From positions 1 to 64,000 of the forward strand of contig NZ_SACJ01000008.1 of assembly GCF_004016525.1 (NCBI RefSeq): a stretch of 64,000 nucleotides of DNA, given 5' to 3'. The notes under the pieces are model-generated. The model worked only from the letters and a program-made list of their open reading frames with translations, did not search any database and had not been told where the DNA came from. How positions within the stretch are numbered: position 1 is the first letter of the stretch; every line of letters starts with the position of its first letter. This DNA is from Flavobacterium sufflavum (GTDB lineage: Bacteria; Bacteroidota; Bacteroidia; Flavobacteriales; Flavobacteriaceae). This document shows positions 28,801 through 37,378 of this stretch, one piece after another. The position numbers and the translations under genes were made by a program.

Positions 28801-29667
28801 TTAATTATTATTGTTTTGTTGTAAAATCTTAATATCTAATATGCGGTCTGCAAAGAAACTACTTTTTTCTGGATATTTCAAAATTAATATTTCATAAGCT
28901 TGAATTGCTTTTTGATATTTTTTTTGTTCCAAATATACTTTAGCCAAAGTCTCTGTCATTAACGATGAAGTATCTTCTTTGTTGATGTCTATAGGAATGT
29001 TTGGCGTGCTTCCTGATTTTACCGCCGAAATCTTAGGATTGTTTTCTATAAATCTATTGATGATAGATTCTTTTTTCTTTTTAATTTCATCTTCTTCCTT
29101 AACGTCATTCGAATTGTTTTTAGTTTCCAATTCTCTATTGATAGGCTGTATTCTTGCAAGTTGAAGCCATTCCTGGAAAGAATGGGTTTCGCTTTTAGAG
29201 AAATTTAGAGGTTTGCCTAATTCCAGATTTTCTTCCGGAGTTTTTGCTGTTTTTTCAGCTTCACTTACTTCATCCTCTTCAATACTGATTATTGAAGCCG
29301 TATTTTCTAATTCTACAATGCTTTCGTTGATTTCTACTTTTTTCGCCGGAATAATTTCGATACTGTCAATTACTTTTATTGAAAGTAGTTCGTTTGTTTT
29401 CTTTTCGAATAAATCTTTTTGAATAGCATTGAAACTTTCCGAACTGATGAAATCAAATAAAATGGCTCTGTCAGTAGTATGTGCTGCTGTGACTTTTAAT
29501 GCCGAATTGTACTTAAAACTATTTTCATTGTAAAGTCCTTTCAAATGTAAGGCTCTGGCACTTTGAAAATAAGGGAATTCATCCAATACTTTCTCTAAAG
29601 CAAGAGTTTGCTTTTCGGTGATGGTATTGGGTTTGTTGATTAAATAAGTATAATCGGTTACGTTCAT
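28801..29667 (-). CDS. TPR-containing protein of unknown function
   Basis: A 288-residue protein without a signal peptide. The N-terminal part (about 1-85) is helical with a repeat-like YFQSARALHLKGLY segment. The middle is acidic and low in complexity. The C-terminal 60 residues hold a TPR unit (VYLEQKKYQKAIQAYEILI, then KYPEKSSFFADRI). It lies between lptE (25 bp) and secG (3 bp), within a run of envelope and secretion genes, which hints at an envelope-related role. Confidence 0.7.
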   Translation of the reverse strand: MNVTDYTYLINKPNTITEKQTLALEKVLDEFPYFQSARALHLKGLYNENSFKYNSALKVTAAHTTDRAILFDFISSESFNAIQKDLFEKKTNELLSIKVIDSIEIIPAKKVEINESIVELENTASIISIEEDEVSEAEKTAKTPEENLELGKPLNFSKSETHSFQEWLQLARIQPINRELETKNNSNDVKEEDEIKKKKESIINRFIENNPKISAVKSGSTPNIPIDINKEDTSSLMTETLAKVYLEQKKYQKAIQAYEILILKYPEKSSFFADRILDIKILQQNNNN

Positions 29668-29692
29668 TTTTTTAGTGTTCAGTTTACAATGA

Positions 29693-30196
29693 TTACCATT
29701 TTGCTAATGATTCGTTGAAAATATCCTGGGTAATTCTATCAAATATTTCTTTTAAAGCGGTGCTTAAAGTTGCTCCTTGTAATTGAGTTGTTGCAGGATA
29801 ATCATAATAGAATTCGAAAGTTTTTTCAAAATCGTCAGTTTCTTTCTTTTTATTGGTAAATCGTACGTTTACTTTTATTTTCAATCTGTTTTGAGAAGCC
29901 TGCTGATCGGCTGTAGCTGTCATTGGGCTTATTCTGTAATCGACAATTTCTCCTTCATAAGTTAAATCGGCACCATTTTTCACCAAGTTTAGGTTGGTTT
30001 GATTTTGAAGAATATCTTGAAGAGCCAGCGTAAATGTTCTGTCAATTCCGGGTTCGATTAAATCGGCATTGTTTTGAAAGAAATTAACCTGGAAGGTTTT
30101 AGCATCAATTTTTCCAGTTCCCGTGAAGTTGTAAATAGAACAACTGTTCAGTGTAAAGAGAGTTATTAATGCGAAGAGAAAATGTATTTTTTTCAT
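29693..30196 (-). CDS. lptE: LPS-assembly lipoprotein LptE
   Basis: A 167-residue outer-membrane lipoprotein (LNSCSIYNF, cysteine at residue 19). It partners with LptD in delivering lipopolysaccharide to the outer leaflet. The ADLTYEGEIVDYRISPM strand region and the C-terminal ALKEIFDRITQDIFNES helix match LptE of Bacteroidetes. It lies directly upstream of the TPR gene. Confidence 0.85.
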   Translation of the reverse strand: MKKIHFLFALITLFTLNSCSIYNFTGTGKIDAKTFQVNFFQNNADLIEPGIDRTFTLALQDILQNQTNLNLVKNGADLTYEGEIVDYRISPMTATADQQASQNRLKIKVNVRFTNKKKETDDFEKTFEFYYDYPATTQLQGATLSTALKEIFDRITQDIFNESLAKW

Positions 30197-30203
30197 AATA
30201 TTT

Positions 30204-30297
30204 ATTGGAAAAAATCCAATGTTTTTAAATTGCTTCGCCCGTTCGCTGTCGCTCGGGTCAAAATTCCAATTGTGTTCAAATATAATAATTGGAATTT
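30204..30297. repeat. Cluster of inverted repeats around a GC-richer core
   Basis: The spacer between the sigma-54 regulator and lptE holds ATTGGA/TCCAAT (30204-30209 / 30215-30220) and AAATTCCAATT/AATTGGAATTT (30261-30271 / 30287-30297). Between them lies a GC-richer stretch (30232-30258) with a CCCG/CGGG pair (30238-30241 / 30254-30257). It may be a small dispersed REP-like element or the regulator's 3' end structure. Confidence 0.4.
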
Positions 30298-30325
30298 GGA
30301 ATTTTGAAGTTGTAGTTTAATTATT

Positions 30326-31582
30326 TTATAAATCGAATTGTTTGATTTTTCGATATAGTGTTCTTTCTGAAATACCTAATTCATCCGCAGCCGCTTTTCT
30401 TTTTCCTTTGTTTTTCTCTAATGATTTTTTAATCATTTCGATTTCTTTTTGCTCTAATCGCAATACTTCCTCTTCTTCAATGGTTTCTGCAAAAAGATAA
30501 TTATCTTCGGCTTCTCTGTAATTTTCGTTATGTGATGGCGTCATTACAGCTGTTACAGGTTGTTCTTCAAACTCGATTTCGCTGTCTTCTTCCTTAGAAC
30601 CGTATATTTTCTGAATCAAATTTGGATTAATATCCTGAGCTTTTGCAGCGCCACTTTTCATTAATTCCAGGGTGAGTTTTTTCAAATCGTTCAAATCACT
30701 TTTCATGTCAAAAAGGACTTTGTATAAAATATCTCTTTCTGTACTGAAATCACTTTCGGATTTATTGCTTTTTATTACCGATGGAAGGTTGCTGCCTTCA
30801 GTTGGCGGTAAATACAATTGTAAGGTCGCAGCCGAAATATCACGATTGGTTTCCAAGACCGAAATTTGTTCGGCAACGTTTCTAAGCTGACGAATATTTC
30901 CGCTCCATCTGTATTTTTGTAATAACTGTACTGCGTTTTCGTCTAATTTTAACGGAGGCATTTTGTATTTGTGAGCAAAATCGGCAGCAAATTTTCGAAA
31001 CAATAAATGAATGTCTTCTTCACGGTCTCGCAAAGGCGGTAAGGCAATATCTACGGTGCTCAGACGATAATACAAGTCTTCACGGAATTTCCCTTTTTCG
31101 ATAGCGTTAAACAAATTCACATTGGTCGCTGCTACAATTCTTACGTCTGTTTTTTGAACCTGAGAAGAACCTACTTTCAGGAATTCGCCATTTTCAAGAA
31201 TACGTAGCAAACGCACTTGGGTAGTAAGGGGTAATTCGCCTACTTCATCCAGAAAAATAGTTCCGCCGTTGGCTACTTCAAAATAACCTTCACGGGTGCT
31301 TGTTGCTCCTGTAAAAGCTCCTTTTTCGTGACCAAAAAGCTCACTGTCAATAGTTCCTTCTGGGATGGCACCGCAGTTTACGGCTATGTATTTTCCGTGT
31401 TTTCGGTGTGATAGCGAATGGATTATTCTTGGAATATTTTCTTTACCAACACCACTTTCTCCGGTAACCAACACCGAAATATCAGTAGGGGCTACTTGAA
31501 TGGCTTTTTCTATTGCACGATTGAGCTTTGGGTCATTCCCAATAATCTCAAATCGTTGTTTTATGTTTTGAACTGATTCCAT
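30326..31582 (-). CDS. Sigma-54-dependent transcriptional activator without sensor domain
   Basis: A 418-residue AAA+ enhancer-binding protein. The sigma-54 interaction domain starts almost at the N-terminus: Walker A GESGVGKE (about 40-47), the sigma-54 contact GAFTGA (about 89-94), Walker B GTIFLDEVGELPL and the arginine-finger region. A linker rich in acidic residues follows. A Fis-type helix-turn-helix ends the protein (KAAADELGISERTLYRKIK). No receiver or GAF domain is present. It lies between miaB and lptE. Confidence 0.93.
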   Translation of the reverse strand: MESVQNIKQRFEIIGNDPKLNRAIEKAIQVAPTDISVLVTGESGVGKENIPRIIHSLSHRKHGKYIAVNCGAIPEGTIDSELFGHEKGAFTGATSTREGYFEVANGGTIFLDEVGELPLTTQVRLLRILENGEFLKVGSSQVQKTDVRIVAATNVNLFNAIEKGKFREDLYYRLSTVDIALPPLRDREEDIHLLFRKFAADFAHKYKMPPLKLDENAVQLLQKYRWSGNIRQLRNVAEQISVLETNRDISAATLQLYLPPTEGSNLPSVIKSNKSESDFSTERDILYKVLFDMKSDLNDLKKLTLELMKSGAAKAQDINPNLIQKIYGSKEEDSEIEFEEQPVTAVMTPSHNENYREAEDNYLFAETIEEEEVLRLEQKEIEMIKKSLEKNKGKRKAAADELGISERTLYRKIKQFDL

Positions 31583-31607
31583 CGTCTTTGTTGTTTATAG
31601 TTTTTTT

Positions 31608-31656
31608 GTTTATGGTTTAGAGTTTTCGAAGAAACCACTAACCATAAACCATAAAC
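31608..31656 (+). repeat. Inverted repeat with + strand T-run between miaB and the sigma-54 gene
   Basis: GTTTATGGTTTA (31608-31619) pairs with TAAACCATAAAC (31645-31656); the loop itself has a small GTTTTC/GAAGAAAC complement. The T-run follows on the + strand, so as a terminator it would stop antisense transcription into miaB. Confidence 0.5.
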
Positions 31657-31660
31657 TTTT

Positions 31661-33106
31661 TTAATTCATCTCACTTAAACCTACCGCTTCTCCTTTTAAA
31701 GTTCCGCTGGTGCAAGAAGTGATTTTTACGTTGACAAAATCGCCTATTTTATAATTTTCTTTAGGGAAAACTACCGTAATACTTTGTGAATTTCTTCCTG
31801 AGAATTCTTCTTTTGATTTTTTTGAAACTTTTTCAACTAAGACTTCAACTGTTTTACCGATGAATTCTTCTGAGCGGAACCAAGCGTGTTTTTGTTGTAA
31901 ATCGACAATTTCCTGTAATCTTCTGGCTTTGGTTTCTTCGGTAACATCGTCTTCCATTTTTCTTCCTGCCAAAGTTCCCGGGCGTTCGGAGTACGAATAC
32001 ATATAACCAAAATTATATTTTACATATTCCATTAAACTCAAGGTATCTTGATGATCTTCTTCGGTCTCTGTTGGAAATCCTGCAATCATATCCTGAGAAA
32101 TCGAACTATTCGGAATAATACTTCTGATTTTGTCAATTAAAGTCATGTATTCTTCACGTGAATGCAAACGATTCATTTCTTTCAAAATTCTGTTGCTTCC
32201 TGATTGCACAGGCAGGTGAATGTGTTTACAGATATTAGGATATTTTGCAATAATATGTAAAACACTTTCGTGCATATCCTGAGGATTAGAAGTCGAAAAA
32301 CGAATACGCATTTTAGGAAAACTAACCGCCACCATTTCTAGCAATTGGTCAAAATTAACAGCAGTTGCTTTTTGCATTTCAGTTGCGTTCTCAAAATCTT
32401 TTTTCAATCCGCCACCATACCATAAATAACTATCAACATTTTGACCTAATAAGGTAATTTCCTTAAAGCCTTTATCCCATAAATCCTGAATTTCTGCCAT
32501 GATACTTTGTGGTTCACGGCTGCGTTCACGACCGCGAGTAAAAGGAACCACGCAAAAAGTACACATATTGTCGCAACCACGGGTAATAGAAACTAAAGCG
32601 GTAATTCCGTTGCTCATCAATCGCACTGGCGAAATATCACCGTACGTTTCTTCTTTTGATAAAATAACATTGATGGCGTCACGACCTTCTTCGACTTCGC
32701 TCAAAAGATTCGGTAAATCCTTGTAAGCGTCAGGGCCAACAACTAAGTCTACAATTTTTTCTTCTTCTAAAAACTGACTTTTCAAACGTTCTGCCATACA
32801 GCCCAGAACGCCCACTTTCATTTTTGAATTGATACGTTTTACCGCATTGTATTTTTCTAAACGTTTGCGAATGGTTTGTTCCGCTTTGTCGCGAATCGAA
32901 CAGGTATTTACCAAAACCAAATCGGCTTCTTCTAAAATTGTTGTTGTATTGTATCCGTTTCCAGACAATATAGAGGCAACTATTTCGCTGTCCGAAAAGT
33001 TCATTGCACAGCCATAACTTTCAATATATAATTTTTTAGTATTCTCTGGTTTGTTTTCCAGTACAAGACTTTCACCTTGTTTGCTCTCTTCAATAATCTT
33101 TTCCAT
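31661..33106 (-). CDS. miaB: tRNA 2-methylthio-N6-isopentenyladenosine synthase MiaB
   Basis: A 481-residue radical SAM methylthiotransferase that modifies A37 of tRNAs. The N-terminal domain has the cluster cysteines (YIESYGCAMNFSD, NTCSIRDKAE, VLGCMAERL). The radical SAM motif is GCDNMCTFCVVPF (C-x3-C-x2-C). A TRAM domain ends the protein. The start is set at 33106 (MEKIIEES) because a TATCTTTG -7 element lies at 33132-33125, which would overlap an earlier in-frame ATG at 33127. Confidence 0.96.
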   Translation of the reverse strand: MEKIIEESKQGESLVLENKPENTKKLYIESYGCAMNFSDSEIVASILSGNGYNTTTILEEADLVLVNTCSIRDKAEQTIRKRLEKYNAVKRINSKMKVGVLGCMAERLKSQFLEEEKIVDLVVGPDAYKDLPNLLSEVEEGRDAINVILSKEETYGDISPVRLMSNGITALVSITRGCDNMCTFCVVPFTRGRERSREPQSIMAEIQDLWDKGFKEITLLGQNVDSYLWYGGGLKKDFENATEMQKATAVNFDQLLEMVAVSFPKMRIRFSTSNPQDMHESVLHIIAKYPNICKHIHLPVQSGSNRILKEMNRLHSREEYMTLIDKIRSIIPNSSISQDMIAGFPTETEEDHQDTLSLMEYVKYNFGYMYSYSERPGTLAGRKMEDDVTEETKARRLQEIVDLQQKHAWFRSEEFIGKTVEVLVEKVSKKSKEEFSGRNSQSITVVFPKENYKIGDFVNVKITSCTSGTLKGEAVGLSEMN

Positions 33107-33124
33107 TCTAGTTGTTTCAAAGTA

Positions 33125-33156
33125 CAAAGATAAAGGAAATCATATAGATATGACAA
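33125..33156 (-). promoter_or_regulatory. Promoter of miaB
   Basis: On the - strand, TTG (33156-33154), 21 bases, then TATCTTTG (33132-33125). This fits the Bacteroidetes consensus and fixes the miaB start downstream of it. Confidence 0.7.
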
Positions 33157-33362
33157 GATGTCAGATGAAGAATTAACAAAATTTAAAGGATTTAGGATTG
33201 AAGATTTGTCTTTACTTAGTGCTGATGATAGAATTTTGGTGTGATTCTTAAAATAGAAAACACGATAGTTTCTTTGGGAACTTTTTATGTTTTTCGAAAA
33301 TAATGACACTTATATAGTATAACTCACAAAATGCTATTTCTTTCAAAAAATAAATCTAAAGG

Positions 33363-33391
33363 TTGATATTTAAAAAAATCTTCTACTTTTG
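33363..33391 (+). promoter_or_regulatory. Promoter of topA
   Basis: TTG (33363-33365), 18 bases, then TACTTTTG (33384-33391). The predicted transcript starts only about 10-13 bases before the ATG at 33410, giving a very short leader. Confidence 0.75.
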
Positions 33392-33409
33392 TCTCAGAAA
33401 AATATAGCA

Positions 33410-35926
33410 ATGGCAAAGAATTTAGTAATAGTTGAGTCACCTGCAAAGGCAAAAACAATCGAAAAATTTTTAGGAAGTGATTTTCAAGTAGAGTCAAGTT
33501 ACGGGCATATTGCCGACTTGCCTTCGAAAGAAATAGGGGTAGATGTAGAACATGGATTTAAACCTAAATATGAAGTTTCTCCTGATAAAAAAGCTTTGGT
33601 TACTAAATTGAAATCTTTGTCTAAAAATGCCGAAACGGTTTGGTTAGCAAGTGATGAGGACCGCGAGGGAGAGGCTATTTCATGGCACTTGGCGGAAGAA
33701 TTAAAATTAGATAAAAACAAAACCAAAAGAATTGTTTTTCATGAAATTACTAAGAATGCAATCCTTAAAGCTATCGATAATCCGCGTGAGATTGATTATA
33801 ATTTAGTCAATGCACAACAGGCACGTCGTGTCTTGGATCGATTGGTAGGATACGAATTGTCGCCAGTTTTATGGAGAAAAATTAAAGGCGGACTTTCGGC
33901 TGGTCGTGTACAATCGGTTTCTGTTCGTTTGATTGTAGAGCGTGAGCGTGAAATTCAGGAGTTTAATGCTGTTGCGAGTTATTCGGTAGTAGCCGAGTTT
34001 ACTAATGAAGCTGGAAAATCATTCAAAGCTAAATTGCCTAAGAATTTCAATACTAAAAAAGAAGCCGAAGATTTTTTAAATAAAAATATCGGTTCTACTT
34101 ATAAGGTTTCTGATTTAGAAACCAAACCAACTAAAAAATCACCAACGGCTCCATTTACCACTTCTACTTTGCAACAGGAGGCTGCTCGTAAATTGTATTT
34201 GCCTGTTGGAATTACCATGCAGCTTGCTCAACGTTTGTACGAGGCGGGATTGATTACTTATATGAGAACCGATAGTGTGAATTTGTCTAAAGAAGCAATG
34301 GATGCTGCTGAAGCAGAAATCATAAAATCTTACGGTAAGGAATTTTCTAAGCCTAGAACATTTGCCAATAAAAGTAAAGGAGCACAAGAAGCTCACGAGG
34401 CAATTAGACCTACGGATATGTCACGTCATACTGTGAATATTGACCGTGATCAGGCGCGTTTGTATGATTTGATTTGGAAAAGAACTTTGGCTTCGCAAAT
34501 GAGCGATGCGCAATTAGAGCGTACCAATGTTAAAATTCAGGCCAATAATCATAGCGAATTGTTTACAGCTTCTGGAGAAGTATTGCTTTTTGAAGGTTTC
34601 TTGAAAGTGTATCTTGAGGGGAATGATGATGATGAGGAAGAACAGGAAGGAATGCTTCCGGCTATGAAGGTTAACGAAAAATTACAGAATAATTATATTA
34701 CGGCTACTGAACGTTATTCCCGTCCGGCAGCAAGATATACCGAAGCTTCTTTGGTTAAGAAATTAGAAGAATTAGGTATTGGACGTCCGTCTACTTATGC
34801 ACCAACGATTTCTACAATTATCAACAGAAATTATGTTGAGAAAGGAAATTTAGATGGTCAGGAACGTAATTATACCCAGCTTACTTTACAATCAGGAAAG
34901 GTAGGAGAGAAGTTGTTGAAAGAAAATACAGGTTCGGATAAAGGGAAGTTGGTTCCTACTGATATTGGAACTATTGTTACGGATTTCCTGGTTAAGAATT
35001 TCGGGAATATTTTGGATTATAATTTTACTGCAAAAGTAGAGCAGGATTTTGATGAAATTGCCGAAGGTAATATCGAATGGGCTAAGATGATGCAGGAGTT
35101 TTACGATAAGTTTCATCCAACGGTAAAAGATGTTGAAGCCAATGCTGACAGGGAAAGTGGAGAAAGAATTCTGGGAATTGATCCTGCAACGGGAAAACAG
35201 GTTTCGGTTCGTTTAGGGAAATTTGGTCCAATGGCTCAAATTGGTGATGCTGAAGATGAAGATAAAAAATTCGCCAGTTTAATGAAAGAGCAAAACATTG
35301 GAAACATTACACTGGAAGATGCATTGAATTTGTTTTTGTTGCCAAAAACTTTAGGGATTTATAAAGATGAAGAAGTAGAGGTGAATAATGGTCGTTTTGG
35401 TCCTTATGTGCGTCATGGGAGTGTTTTTATTTCGTTGCCAAAAGGAGAAGATCCGTTGGCTGTGACTAAAGAAAGAGCGCAAGAGTTAATTGACGAAAAA
35501 ATAAAAGCCGATGCGCCAATTGCGACTTATAAAGGTGAAGGAGTGCAAAAAGGAGTTGGGCGTTTTGGACCGTTTATTAAATGGGACGGAATATTTATCA
35601 ATGTAAGTAAAAAGTATGATTTTGATAATTTATCACAATCAGACATTGAGGCTTTGATTGAAGAGAAATTACAGAAAAATATCGATAAGGTAATCCATAA
35701 TTGGGAAGAAGAAGGTATACTAGTTGAGAAAGCAAGATGGGGGCGTTCGGTAATTTTGAAAGGAAAAATCAAAATTGAACTGAGCAAAGATGTGGATGCT
35801 ACAAAATTAACTTTGGCTGAAGTTCAGGAAATGATTGCTCAAAAAGCACCAGCCAAAAAAGCACCAGCAAAGAAAGCAGCGACTAAAAAACCAGCAGCAA
35901 AAAAGACTACAACTAAAAAGAAATAA
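33410..35926 (+). CDS. topA: DNA topoisomerase I
   Basis: An 838-residue type IA topoisomerase that relaxes negative supercoils. The TOPRIM domain begins at LVIVESPAKAKTIEKFLG. The active-site tyrosine is in GLITYMRTDS. The C-terminal third carries repeats with G(K/R)FGP (three copies, in place of the zinc ribbons of E. coli TopA) and ends in a Lys/Ala tail (KKAPAKKAATKK), likely DNA-binding. The ATG at 33410 was chosen because an in-frame TTG at 33389 lies inside the -7 promoter element. Confidence 0.97.
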   Translation: MAKNLVIVESPAKAKTIEKFLGSDFQVESSYGHIADLPSKEIGVDVEHGFKPKYEVSPDKKALVTKLKSLSKNAETVWLASDEDREGEAISWHLAEELKLDKNKTKRIVFHEITKNAILKAIDNPREIDYNLVNAQQARRVLDRLVGYELSPVLWRKIKGGLSAGRVQSVSVRLIVEREREIQEFNAVASYSVVAEFTNEAGKSFKAKLPKNFNTKKEAEDFLNKNIGSTYKVSDLETKPTKKSPTAPFTTSTLQQEAARKLYLPVGITMQLAQRLYEAGLITYMRTDSVNLSKEAMDAAEAEIIKSYGKEFSKPRTFANKSKGAQEAHEAIRPTDMSRHTVNIDRDQARLYDLIWKRTLASQMSDAQLERTNVKIQANNHSELFTASGEVLLFEGFLKVYLEGNDDDEEEQEGMLPAMKVNEKLQNNYITATERYSRPAARYTEASLVKKLEELGIGRPSTYAPTISTIINRNYVEKGNLDGQERNYTQLTLQSGKVGEKLLKENTGSDKGKLVPTDIGTIVTDFLVKNFGNILDYNFTAKVEQDFDEIAEGNIEWAKMMQEFYDKFHPTVKDVEANADRESGERILGIDPATGKQVSVRLGKFGPMAQIGDAEDEDKKFASLMKEQNIGNITLEDALNLFLLPKTLGIYKDEEVEVNNGRFGPYVRHGSVFISLPKGEDPLAVTKERAQELIDEKIKADAPIATYKGEGVQKGVGRFGPFIKWDGIFINVSKKYDFDNLSQSDIEALIEEKLQKNIDKVIHNWEEEGILVEKARWGRSVILKGKIKIELSKDVDATKLTLAEVQEMIAQKAPAKKAPAKKAATKKPAAKKTTTKKK

Positions 35927-35980
35927 CAACAGCATTTTTCCCGTTATTCTTGGGAAGTAAAAAGTTGAGAATAGATTATT

Positions 35981-37135
35981 ATGATGGGATTTGATTTTCT
36001 CGAGCCAATAAATGATGAAGTCTTAGGATTGTTAAAATCATTAAGCTCTCAACAACTAGGGAGTAAGGTAGTTTTTCATACTAAAGATGATTTTCCGGAT
36101 TTAGATAAGGTTAAGATAGTTTTAATAGGTGTTCTTGAAAATCGAGGAAGTGAAACCATTGAGAATTTAGGAGATTTATCAGTTCTAAGACAGGAATTGT
36201 ACAGTATGTTTCCCGGAAATTGGGATGCTACAATTGCTGATTTAGGAGATATTTTGCCAGGAAATTCAAAAGAGGATACTTATTTTGCTTTGCGTAAAGT
36301 AGTTTCTGATTTGATTAAACAGAAAATTATTCCAATAATTATTGGCGGTTCTCAGGATTTAACATACAGCATGTATCGTGCTTATGATGAATTGGAGCAA
36401 ATGGTGAATCTGGTTGCTATCGATAGTAAATTCGACTTTGGAAAAGAAGAAGAACTGATATCGAGTAATTCTTATTTGTCCCAGATGATAATTGATGAGC
36501 CAAATAATTTATTTAATTTTTGCAATATTGGTTACCAAACCTATTATAATTCACAAGAAGAAATTGACTTAATCGAAAAGTTGTTTTTTGATGCTTATCG
36601 TCTTGGAGAAGTTTCAAATAATATTGCAATAGCTGAACCTATATTTAGAGATGCTGATATTGTCAGTTTGGATTTAAATGCTGTAAAGTCTGCTGATTCA
36701 GGGAATTTTGTTTCATTTGCTCCTAATGGTTTTAATGGAAAGGAAATTTGTGCTTTAGCAAGATATGCCGGAATCAGTGATAAAGTTTCCACATTTGGAG
36801 TCTTTAATCATAATAATTCCCGTCAGGAAGCCATTTTAATTACACAAATTATTTGGTATTTTATAGAAGGTTTTCATTATCGTTCTAATGAATACCCTTT
36901 TGGGAGCAGGGAAAATTATATAAAATACAGTGTTCCTATAGATTCTGAAACTTTAGTTTTTTATAAAAGTGACAGAACTGATCGCTGGTGGATAGAAATA
37001 CCTTTTATTTCTAATGGGAATAATAAATTAAAGAGAAATACGTTATTACCTTGTTCTTATGAAGAGTATTTAGGGGCTTGTAATCAAGAGTTGCCTGAGA
37101 GATGGTGGAAAGCACAAAGAAAAAATGTGTTATAA
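35981..37135 (+). CDS. Arginase/formimidoylglutamase-fold protein with degraded metal site
   Basis: A 384-residue ureohydrolase-fold protein. The family landmarks are present in altered form: IIIGGSQDL where GGxH is expected (His to Gln), AIDSKFDFG where DxHxD is expected (His to Lys), and SLDLNAVKSAD where SxDxDxxDP is expected (second Asp to Asn). Three of six usual manganese ligands are therefore replaced, so arginase- or agmatinase-like chemistry is unlikely. It lies between topA and gldK, and a structural or regulatory role near gliding/secretion genes is an inference. Confidence 0.8.
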   Translation: MMGFDFLEPINDEVLGLLKSLSSQQLGSKVVFHTKDDFPDLDKVKIVLIGVLENRGSETIENLGDLSVLRQELYSMFPGNWDATIADLGDILPGNSKEDTYFALRKVVSDLIKQKIIPIIIGGSQDLTYSMYRAYDELEQMVNLVAIDSKFDFGKEEELISSNSYLSQMIIDEPNNLFNFCNIGYQTYYNSQEEIDLIEKLFFDAYRLGEVSNNIAIAEPIFRDADIVSLDLNAVKSADSGNFVSFAPNGFNGKEICALARYAGISDKVSTFGVFNHNNSRQEAILITQIIWYFIEGFHYRSNEYPFGSRENYIKYSVPIDSETLVFYKSDRTDRWWIEIPFISNGNNKLKRNTLLPCSYEEYLGACNQELPERWWKAQRKNVL

Positions 37136-37255
37136 ACAATTTTCTGGATATTTGTTAATTAAAATGTAGTAAAAATACTAATGTATCAGTTGTTTTGTTA
37201 AAAAAAAACGTTTTTAATCGTATTTTTTTTGCTCTTTGTCGATGAAATATTTTTT

Positions 37256-37281
37256 TTGTAATTATTTTAACGTTACTTTTG
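37256..37281 (+). promoter_or_regulatory. Putative promoter of the gldKLMN operon
   Basis: TACTTTTG at 37274-37281 matches the -7 consensus. A TTG at 37256-37258 lies 15 bases upstream, slightly closer than usual. The leader to gldK would be about 90 bases. Confidence 0.5.
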
Positions 37282-37378
37282 GATAAAATTTAATTAGAGA
37301 AAAAAAACTATTGTTTTATTAATAAATAATAAATAGGTTTACAAACTAAATAGTAAAGAATATATAACCCGAATTTAT

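Noticed and set aside
33001..33309. A 102-codon - strand frame overlapping the miaB start
   Set aside because: It overlaps miaB in another frame and crosses its promoter; no protein-like features.
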